A stretch of 52,176 nt of DNA from Nemertoderma westbladi (lineage: Eukaryota > Xenacoelomorpha > Nemertodermatida > Nemertodermatidae), in NCBI GenBank assembly GCA_032718475.1, contig JAUCBJ010007730.1, positions 1-52,176 on the forward strand. Direction: 5' to 3'. Positions 35,546-44,183 of the stretch are shown here, piece by piece (positions within the stretch are counted from its first letter, which is position 1; the number at the start of each line of letters is the position of its first letter). Made by a program: the position numbers and the translations under genes. Below the pieces are notes generated by a model. It searched no databases and had not been told where the DNA came from. It saw nothing but the letters and a program-made list of their open reading frames with translations.

Positions 35546-36077
35546 CGTCTATCTGCTGTCAGCTTCTGGTCGAGCAATATAGGCCAATAAAAAATACTTA
35601 CCAGTATCAATTAGGCATAGGCAGGTAGGCCTACCCTAATTTTTAACCTGCGGTATTTTTCACACCACCATGTTAATCCAAACGTTAAACACACCCAAGG
35701 GGCGTTTTTTAATGTAAATTTTCATATTATAGCTCGTTATAGGTGGTTATAGATTGTTTATACGAAGTTATAGCCCGTTATAGATCATTATAGCCTGTTA
35801 TAGATCGTTCTACTTTTTAGTACGTACTGCTATTCCATCTTGGGGCGGAATCAGGACCTCCTTATTGGAATCACAGGAATATCACCAATAGACCAAACTG
35901 CTTCTATATTTCCATATCTCACCTATTCCCCAACTAAATTCAATTATTTTTATTCCAAAATTGTAACATTACTAAAAGCCATTAGTATGATTAACAGCGA
36001 GTTGTTATTTAGCGCTTTAGAACTTTAGAGGACATTTCAGCATTGTAATGGCCTGTACATTTAGTATTGTATTTGGT
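35546..36077. other. No gene seen; gttatag-rich tract
   Basis: 35720-35815 is an irregular repeat of cgttatag/gttatagat words with a period of about 17 bp. The remainder is AT-rich and without recognisable content. Confidence 0.5.
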
Positions 36078-36170
36078 GTTATTGTTTACGTGGTAACCAT
36101 GACGGCCTTAGGTAATATCCCATAGTGGACATTACTTAACGCCGTCATGGTTACCATGTAAACAATAGGT
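36078..36170. repeat. Near-perfect hairpin with 36-bp arms
   Basis: The left arm attgtttacgtggtaaccat continues gacggccttaggtaat; after a 14-bp loop the right arm is its inverse with three or four mismatches (attacttaacgccgtcatgg, then ttaccatgtaaacaat). It could be a tiny MITE. Confidence 0.85.
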
Positions 36171-36407
36171 GGAAAATTGCCTGACAGCCAGATAGGCCTA
36201 CTGCATTACCTACCGGTAGGCGGGGTATAGCTATTAATAACCAGTAACCATGCCGCGATAAATATAAGCTAACTTATTTATAACATAATTTATGTCATTT
36301 TTACAATTATTTATACAGCAACTAATATAATTTATGTAGTTTGTATCACATATAATATATATGTACAATCATTTCGTAATGTTAAAATTTTGGAATAAAA
36401 CTACATA

Positions 36408-36548
36408 CATACTTGTTGCAAAGTACTTTACAGTGTTCTGATCCTCGTGGCTTTATTTTCACTCATTCACTAACGTTCGTTCGTGTAACAAAGCCACTCG
36501 GATCATCACACTGTAAAGTGCTACTTTACACACAAGTATGTAACTTGT
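36408..36548. repeat. Imperfect inverted repeat abutting a P-like MITE
   Basis: Arms acatacttgttgcaaagta/ctttacagtg at the left and cactgtaaagtgctacttta/cacaagtatgt at the right, around a core of about 45 bp. Confidence 0.75.
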
Positions 36549-36878
36549 TATTACATATTTGGAATCCTTACACGGTAAGCTTTCCACTAGTACCAACAAA
36601 TTACAAAGGTTTGAAAAATAACTGCGGTGTAACTGGTGCAATATCGACGGAGACATTTTTTAACGCTTGTAGCTAATTAATGAACCCAAAAATAAAAATT
36701 ATATGTTCAGTGTTCACCCCACCCACTAAGGAGGTTAGAGGTGAAACTAACTCTGTTTCAAATTTTTTGCTTTTTGATTTCTCTTTAAGACGATTTGTAG
36801 AAAAATTTATTATTTTTTTTTATTGGGGGGGGGGGGGGGGGTGGGGCACTATATTCCAGGACATGGTATGGTGTATTC
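36546..36878 (-). mobile_element. Non-autonomous relative of the P-like transposon
   Basis: In reverse orientation this stretch follows the left terminal region of the P-like element (44184-44470) along its length: taccatgtcc with tagtg, a C-run, tttgaaac and agttagtttcacct, ttagctacaagcg, gtctccgtcgatattg, cagttattttt, and ccaaatatgtaa. Similarity is moderate, with many indels. No transposase portion is present. A G tract (36826-36841) lies inside. Confidence 0.7.
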
Positions 36879-37095
36879 CTTAAAAACAATTCTGAAGTTT
36901 GTAAAATTCATGAAAATCGCGATGCTTGCGAAGCTAATATATATATTACAAAAAATTCCCGACGTTTGCGAAATTCGCGAAGAATTCGTCAGCTTCTGTG
37001 CCCTAATGCTGTGCCTTAGTTGCATTAGGGTATTGAAAGGTCCATAAATATATATATTTCACAATCTACTTGTGGGCACTTGAGGAGGTATTGGT

Positions 37096-37524
37096 GAAAA
37101 ATATCGAGACTTGAAAAATATCGCGATTAAAAAATATCGAGAGTAAAATATCGTGAGATGAATGAAAAATATCGTGAGTAAAAATATCGCGAGTAAAAAT
37201 ATCGCGAGTAAAATACATTTTTATGTTAGCTAGTGTTTTTACAACAAATCTATTGACTATAAAAAATTTTATTTTTTTAAATAAGACAATGTTTATTTTA
37301 GTTTCTATGGTACCATAGTTTCCTAGCATTTTCATTAGTAGGAATAGCTAGACTTTTTACAAAAATAAAGTTTATTTTAGTTTCTATGGTACTAGCCAAT
37401 GTTTTCGTTGGTATCTAGTGTTTCATTTCAAAAATTATAGCTAATTAGGCTTGCGATATTTTTACTCGTGATATTTTTACTCTCGATATTTTTACTCACT
37501 ATATTATTCGAACTCACGATACTA
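37096..37524. mobile_element. Foldback element with aaaatatcgcgagta repeats in both arms
   Basis: The left arm (37096-37214) has about seven copies of a 14-17-bp word (gtaaaaatatcgcgagt with variants). The right arm (about 37448-37524) has four to five in inverted orientation (actcgtgatatttttactc). The spacer carries two related blocks (tttattttagtttctatggt, occurring twice) and no gene. Same architecture as 15708-16688 and 33009-34290, with unrelated sequence. Confidence 0.8.
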
Positions 37525-39592
37525 TCTATATTTTTATTTTTGTGCGAGACACTATCAGGTATAAAAGGTTTTACTGACAAATAAATGTGATGCACTATGT
37601 GAGTAAAAGTTAACTAACCTTTAAGTAATAAATTTATAGAGACATTAAGAGGCTTATATATAATTATTGTAAAATTATATGACTACGAATGCAAAATGTA
37701 TTTATACCTTGGGAGTATTAGCTAGCTTACACATTTATATATATAATACAAAATAGGTAAACCATTATTCTGTTAATTTTAAAACTTGTACCATAAATAT
37801 AAACATTTTCCTAGCATTCATAATATAATGATTCGGAGTATCTCTGTTTCAAATATTGTCATGCAATCTCATTACGATTTGTAAAAATCCCAGAACATGG
37901 CGTATTCAGATAGTCCTGTAATTATGTTTTTTTATTGTATTTTAATAATAACACGTAAATAATTACACCTGGTGGGGTGGGGTTTGGTTGGGGTCGGGGG
38001 CATAAAATATCGTCAAAATACAATAAAAAACAACAATTTTTCCCACCATATTTCCTGTGCAAGCCTATGACCCATTCGCCCAACCCATCCACCACCTAAT
38101 TATTGATTTCCGATGAGGATTGAACAGTAAGTCAGGTTTGTCTGAGATCTTCACCTACAAACTGCCACAATGATCAATGATAATTTATTACAATTCATTA
38201 GTCAGAAGAAAATTTATCATGTGGTTTTTGCCTTCCTGCTCAGTCATTCCCGCACCCTCTTCAATAATGTAAAGGTGTATGAAACACCTTCCTTAACCTC
38301 CATAAATACTGCTTCTCACATCATTGGAACAACAAACAAGGGGTTAAAGAAAGCCATTTTGTTAATAACCAACAATCAGTAAGCGGGATAAAGGTGATAG
38401 CAATATTTTTTTTTACATAAATTAACGAATCAAATATTCCTCCCAAGATAATAGGTATTAATATGTTATATTCGTGCACATACATATTGTAGTAATGGTA
38501 GGCTATACAGCACAACTATGGATATATATACACTAAACAATGAAGTACATACAGAGTTAATTATTGATACAGAGAGATATATAATAGGTAAATATACAAT
38601 TAAGGGATGGCTGTGGGGGGGAGGGGGGGGGGGGGGGGGGGGGGGTTACCTTCCATAGGCAAAAAAACGACTGCGAAAAACTCCACAGTTAAACTTTTAA
38701 CTCGGTGGTGATATTTATATTTTGATTGGTAGACCAACAGATAGACAGACTAGAATTTTCCATACATGAAAACTGATATCAAAAAGGAAATCATTGACCA
38801 CAAAAACACCCAAGGCTTTTAAATTCCTTCTGTGCTTCCTTATTAATATATACACTATTTCCCTTAATACAACAACCACGTTTAGTAAGTCGGAGCGTCA
38901 AATAAATCTGATGTTGATGTTGATACTGAAATCAGATCGGTTACAGTTTTCTTTCCTTCCTTCGGTACACAAATATAGCATCTTTCCTGTAGATTCAAAT
39001 TACTTTGACCAACATCCTACGCACACTTACTTACATATTGGGCTACAAACAACTTTCTAGCGGTAGGTGAATTTAATGCAAGAATTGGTCTTATGACACG
39101 GCCAACCACCCGCACCCACCCTCATGAATTAGTCAACGCGCACTTTTGTGAAAAGATTTTCACCGGGGCATTTCCAAGAATATACCGGAGGAGCCAGTCC
39201 CCTGATAGAGGATAGAGGATCGCGTTATACTTTAAGATACCTGCTGCAAGTAACAGTTGTAGTGGGGACTCATAAAGTAATTATAATTGTTATGTAACCA
39301 TTATCCAAGTCATAATGATGAAGGTTGCGATTCCTGACCCTCTTACAGTATATAATACTTATTTATCATCTTAGTTTGTCTACTACTGTAGCTATCCATA
39401 CCATTTGTCTACTACTGTAGCTATCCGCACCAATTATGTATATTGGTATAAATGATTAAAATGTTACACACATATGGGTTATGTGGGATCACATATTTTA
39501 GCTTTTTATATATGTAACTGGTGTGTTAACTGTGCGGGTAAAGAACATATATTTGCAGTAATAAATGTCGTCATACTGGTGCAATAGATGCA
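37525..39592. other. 3' flank of the GPCR gene; no complete gene seen
   Basis: AT-rich. Contains a G tract (38607-38645), a 29-bp duplication (39375-39432, tttgtctactactgtagctatcc), and a weak plus-strand EEP-like patch at about 39030-39180 (NNFLAVGEFNARIGL). The small ORFs at 38170 and 38794 are not recognisable proteins. Confidence 0.45.
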
Positions 39593-39738
39593 CTATTTAT
39601 CTATCTTTGCACCGCAAAATGTTTCTTTCAGAGCAGCCCGGAATGTAGCATTTGTCAATATGTAAATGAAAAGGTTAACCACTTGGTTGCTGGACCAGAA
39701 TAGCCCCACTAATTGCAGCAAATTGTTGGCCATGGTTC
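39593..39738 (-). CDS. Class A GPCR, terminal exon (TM7 and C tail)
   Basis: After a minus-strand acceptor (tttattttcag, at 39739-39749) the exon reads, completing a split Gly codon, TMANNLLQLVGLFW, then SSNQVVNLFIYILTNATFR, then AALKETFCGAKIDK and a TAG stop (39593-39595). This is transmembrane helix 7 with the class A NPxxY site present as N-L-F-I-Y, followed by a short helix 8 and a Cys that could be palmitoylated. It joins the TM6 exon in phase 1. The C tail is very short. Substitution of the NPxxY proline is tolerated in a number of peptide and orphan receptors. Too short to be found by length-based ORF calling. Confidence 0.85.
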
Positions 39739-40229
39739 CTGAAAATAAATAGAATACTATATTTAGTGACATTGATCTAAAATTAACACGTTATTCATGC
39801 AATGTTATTGCTGAATAAGGGCCCTTTTCATACAATGGTACCTAGTTTTGATGACTATATGAATTTTAAAGTAAATAACTATCATACATAATAGTATAAT
39901 ATCATCACAATATTAAGTAAAATACTATAAAATTTATATAAAAAAGAGCATCATTCATATGAATGTAATGTTATGAAATTAAACAAATGATGACTACTGT
40001 TTCTGACAATAAGCAAATATCATTATTGAGACATCAGAGAAGTTGTGGTCTGGAGAGTATTATTAGTTATTCCTCTTCCTCTACTATTCCAGTCAGTGCA
40101 TGTAGTAATAATGTATATCCTTATTTGTAATGAGTTTTCGCGCCTCCGTAGGCAAACATACAAAATAAACTTCTTCGGGACTCTGATTTTAATAACGAAA
40201 TAATTACAATATAATTCTTCCCCCATTCC

Positions 40230-41275
40230 TTATTCAGTCGTAATATTTATCTCAAAATATTTGATGCAATATTCATCCCGGAGATATTCACCAAAATATT
40301 CTTCTCAGAATATTATCCCATATCTCACATTACGACTTATTGGCCCAACCTAGACATCCTTAGTCGTGGCGGGCGTGTCAAGCCTTGCCTGATCCGCCCA
40401 ATACACTCCATCCAATGCATTATCCAGGGTCCATTGTTATCCAATACATCCCTTCCCTTACACCGGCCCCCAGTATACAGCCTATGGCCACCACCCAATA
40501 GCAGTAGGGAGTGATTGACAAGTCACCATCAAAACTCCATCCAGGCACCAATATTAATTGGTCTATATTATTGAGTAATTATATCTAATATTGTTCGAAT
40601 GTGCACCAATATTAATTGGTCTATTATATTGGGTAATTATATTTAACATTGTTTGAACGTAAAGTCTCTGCCCAGAAAGTCCACCCGCGCGCAGGTGATA
40701 ATTAGGGGTCAACTCCATATTGACCCCACAGCAGGCTATAAATAGGGGCGCATCGGGACTAAAACTTGAAGAGTTTTCACTCTGCCTCAGGCATAACTGT
40801 TGAGCCCTGCCAACTTAAGACGATTCTGCTGTCGGACGGCTATACTATCTGGCCTAAAAGCCAGCTCTGGTCCAAGTAGGGGCCCTCTTTGTTGCTGGAT
40901 CGGGCCTGGGAAAGGATTTGCGGTCGCCAGTAACGTAAGACGGTTCCGCCGTTGCTCTGAGCACATTGGCTAGACAAGCCCGGAGCGCTTGTGTGCTCGC
41001 TATTGCCTACCAGGCAAAAGTGGCAGCATCTCCACCGGCTCGGCTCTCCTGCCCATGGTAGTGCTGGTGCACTGTCTGCAGGCTATACGTTTATTTGTGG
41101 TTCGCCCAAATAAACCTCTAAAGGTCTGAGAACATATTGCAGCTAACCTTTTAAGTCCAATCGGGGTACCACCTCTGTTTGGACTGGTAACCTGGTGTTC
41201 TGCACTATCGCCAAGTTCCAATAGCGTGAAGCTGCACCAAGGAAGGTTATTACGACGTTCCATTGCTTTTTAATA
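40230..41275 (+). mobile_element. LTR-like promoter block (possible solo LTR)
   Basis: GC-richer than its surroundings. Contains a U3-like part with a 58-bp direct duplication (40545-40660, gcaccaatattaattggtct), a TATA box gctataaatagggg at 40734-40747, a transcribed-looking GC-rich segment, and a polyadenylation signal aataaa at 41109-41114. This enhancer duplication, TATA and poly(A) order is what a retroviral-type LTR looks like. I found no matching second LTR, no primer-binding site and no target duplication; tgtc/ca ends are not clear. Alternative: a SINE-like or other promoter-bearing repeat. Confidence 0.4.
40734..40747 (+). promoter_or_regulatory. TATA box in the LTR-like block
   Basis: gctataaatagggg, a strong TATA consensus with GC-rich flanks, followed by a possible start region about 30 bp downstream (actaaaacttg). 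Confidence 0.5.
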
Positions 41276-41976
41276 CCTATATTCACAGTTTTTAGACTTA
41301 ACCCGCGTCCTTTGTCTATAGATTCTTTATTATTAGATTTTTTGTATATTTTTTCCGGTGTATTTTTAGCAAAACAAAATGGCTAAATATACGGTATATT
41401 TTCTCTGCTTTTTGGATTATTTAGAGGCTATACTTTGGTTCCTAACGGACCCAAAGCACCCCTCACCCGGTTTCTATCTTTTTCCTCATCCCAGAGGTTT
41501 TTCTGGAGTGTTACAGTAAGCTATTTCATTTATTTAGAAGCAAGCAATATACAGTATTATTTGGGAAGAATAGAAAATCACTGTGTTTTTGTACTATATT
41601 GAAAAGTTGTGGACGTCCGTAAATAACAAGTCATTGAAGGATGGTGTTCAAGTAGAAATATTTTATTTTAGCCGGAAAACCAAAACACTAAACGAAAGTA
41701 GAGCACTACCTGGAACTTTTTTGAGATTCAAAGCCGTTTTAGGAGCTTATCATGCCAAGGAGCACGATAAATCCATTAGATTATTTATTGTGGTGAAATC
41801 TTTTGTAGTGAAATCATTAGGTGGTACTTGTATTGGGGAATGGCCCCAAATTAGTAAATCAGTTATATAGTATGGTAGAGTATGGGTGGAAGAGCAGATG
41901 GTCGCATTAATGGAAAAAACTACGCATGTACAAACAAACAGTTTTACGTGCGGTGTATCACGAAAACTTCGTAATA
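41276..41976. other. No gene recognised
   Basis: Intronic to the GPCR. A plus-strand frame at 41583-41870 encodes a 95-residue peptide (LPGTFLRFKAVLGAYHAKEH) with no domain I recognise; base composition does not distinguish it from background. Confidence 0.4.
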
Positions 41977-42404
41977 GGACTTTTTGTCCACAGACTAGAC
42001 CATTCGATCGGGGGATGAAAAGTCCAAAAAAATATCTGGGGACGAAAAGTCCTCAGATATGCAATCCAATCTTTTTGTCTCGGACTATTCATTGTGAACT
42101 TTTTGTCCCAGATTTTTCGACTTGACATATCCCCCCTGACATACCTGACATATCCCCCCTGGAAAGAAATTAAATCAATAGGTTCTACATGGTACTTTAT
42201 GGTATTCGGACATTTCGTCCCTGGACTGTTCGTCACCGGACTTTTTGTCCCGGACTTTTCGTCCCATACTTTTCGTCCTGAGATTTTCAATCCGGACTTT
42301 TCGTCCTGGAATTTTCAATCCGGACTTTTCGTCCTGGAATTTTAAATCCGGACGTTTCATCCTATCCTGGAATTTTCAATCCGGACTTTTGCTACCTTCT
42401 GACA

Positions 42405-42525
42405 GTAAGATGGTAGTTAGTAATTTTGATTTTGTGTTAGTAAGATCGTAGCTAGTAATTTTGATTTTGTGTTAGTAAGATCATAGCTAGTAATTTGGAT
42501 TTTGTGTTAGCTAGTACTTTTTATT
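42405..42525. repeat. 38-40-bp tandem repeat, three units
   Basis: Units of gtagctagtaattttgattt followed by tgtgttagtaagatc. The tagctagt word recurs at 42655, 42890, 44610 and 51650. Confidence 0.8.
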
Positions 42526-42794
42526 AGCCAGTGAAAAAAAATTATGATTGAAAAACTGAAAAAAAATTGTGTAAATTTTATTGTAAAAAATGGCTATCCT
42601 TATGAGGTTTTTTGTTCTAGAACAAATATTTGACATTCTGACAGTATAATGGTAGCTAGTAATTTTGATTTCGTGTTTGCTAATACATTTTATTAGCTAG
42701 TATGTGTAGTAAAAAAAATTAAAAATATAATTTAATCTTATTAATTTAAAGAGGACTTAGGATGATACAACACTATAGCAAATCGAGCGGAAAA

Positions 42795-42835
42795 AATGAA
42801 TTCACCACCAGCGGGGATCGAACCCACGTCTCCCG
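42795..42835 (-). other. tRNA-like B-box segment (minus strand)
   Basis: The reverse strand reads gacgtgggttcgatccccgc, with the Pol III B box ggttcgatcc. No A box or cloverleaf is convincing, so a SINE or tRNA relic and not a tRNA gene. Confidence 0.35.
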
Positions 42836-43289
42836 ATAATTTAATCTTCAATTCAATTATTTGTCTGGAATAATTCATAAGTTATGGTAGCTAGTAATTT
42901 TTATTTGATAGTCAAAGTAGCTAGCACTATAGGTTATTTACTTAAGGGACGAAATGTCCGTGATGGTACATTTCGACCCTGCACTTTCGCCCCCGGACTT
43001 TTCGTCCCCAGAAATTTACTGGGACTTTTCGTCCCAGGACTATTTGCCCCTCGGACGAAAAATCTCAGACTAAATGTCCTAGATCCGTTCTATATATAAC
43101 ATTGTTTTATGAACAACAATTAGTCATTTCTTTGTATTCAAACAAAAATATCCCCTCAAATTGTATTATAAAGGTTACAATAATCCAGATTCCAGGTTCT
43201 GATTTGTTTTACTTTCACTTTTATTCTGTTATTCAATATATCTTCCTTCAAATCACTAATTAATTATATTAACAGTAGTATTAACCTAC

Positions 43290-43419
43290 CAGCAGGTTGA
43301 GAGATATAATCGGGAATATAAATCTTCAGGTATATTGTAAATGTATAGGCCGGCAAATTCATGATGATGAAAGCCAAACTTGTGCAAATCAGCATAATTG
43401 TAAGTTGCCTTTCTTTTAC
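43290..43419 (-). CDS. Class A GPCR, internal exon (TM6 and extracellular loop 3)
   Basis: Bounded by a minus-strand acceptor (tatttttacag) and donor (g/gtaggt). The 130-nt exon starts in phase 0 and ends after one base of a codon: VKERQLTIMLICTSLAF, IIMNLPAYTFTIYLK, IYIPDYISQPA. The basic KER leads into helix 6, with the conserved Pro (NLPAY where many receptors have CWLPY). The loop continues into the TM7 exon. The intron to that exon (39739-43289) contains the LTR-like block and a foldback element. The receptor class resembles invertebrate neuropeptide receptors (FMRFamide/orphan type); the ligand cannot be told from this part. Confidence 0.85.
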
Positions 43420-43929
43420 CTGTAAAAATATAATTCATGATGAAAATATATCGTGGCTAGTGCATGACTATATTATCCAGATAAGGTGGGAAGAAGATTG
43501 ATTGATTAACTTTTTCTCTAACTTAGCATGAATGGCACAACCAATTATGCCGTTCTTCATCTTTTGTTGGCCATTATGTATATATATATTTAGCAATATT
43601 GTATAAATTATAAAACTCAAGTAGATAAATACAACTTCAGGTTGTGTAATCCGGTCAATTAACAACTTAAACTTAATAAATTATAAACTTTTTTTTTACT
43701 TATTTATTAACTTTACTATAATTAAGCTACAATAATAGCATGATTATGATGAAGAGTAATGCCAACACGAAAATTTGCGAAATAATTATATCTTTTTAAA
43801 AACAGCGGGATATTGGTCTCTTTATTATTTACTTCAATTTATTATTATTATATATATCGCAATACATATACATATTGGGAATGCTATGTCGGCTTGTAAA
43901 CAAAATTCACCACCAAAATGTCCTACTAT

Positions 43930-44105
43930 AACTCATGACTTTTGTGAGATATATCCGCATCTTCAATGATAGTTCCTTTTAAGGGGCATCTCAAAAAGTC
44001 ATGGGCAGTCCACCATGCATATATCCATAAGTCCACCAAAGCGCAAGATCGTACTCAATCTCTGCGGAAGCATTGTCCTGCAAAGCAGAAGGAGCTTCTT
44101 TAAGC
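43930..44105 (-). pseudogene. 3' end fragment of the 11-14.7 kb non-LTR family
   Basis: The reverse strand matches 14505-14650 block by block: ctttgcaggacaat, atgcatggtggac, gcccatgactttttgaga, ttgaagatgcgga. Translation in any one frame is broken. It abuts the left end of the P-like transposon. Confidence 0.75.
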
Positions 44106-44183
44106 TTAGTGGTACTAAAACAGCTCTATTGCTATATACATACAATGAACCCGGAGTAGCATTCTTGTGTATGTGCCATAATA

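Larger units (their letters stand above)
41977..43080. mobile_element. Foldback element with ggacgaaaagtcc repeats
   Basis: The left arm (41977-42385) contains about a dozen copies of ggacttttcgtcc or its inverse with linkers such as tggaattttcaatcc. The right arm (42946-43080) has about six more (gggacttttcgtccc). The motif is itself an imperfect palindrome, so copies pair within as well as between arms. The centre (42390-42940) holds a 40-bp tandem repeat (agctagtaattttgatttt) and a tRNA-like B box. Third foldback architecture inside the GPCR gene region. Confidence 0.75.

Noticed and set aside
34131-35628. Several ORFs on both strands with similar peptides
   Set aside because: They are mirror images produced by the arms of one inverted-repeat element.
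38170-39060. Two plus-strand ORFs of 70 and 88 residues
   Set aside because: No recognisable domain and composition like the AT-rich background; kept only as a weak endonuclease-like patch.
42094-42451. Phe/Ser/Arg-rich overlapping ORFs on both strands
   Set aside because: They are translations of the ggacttttcgtcc repeat.
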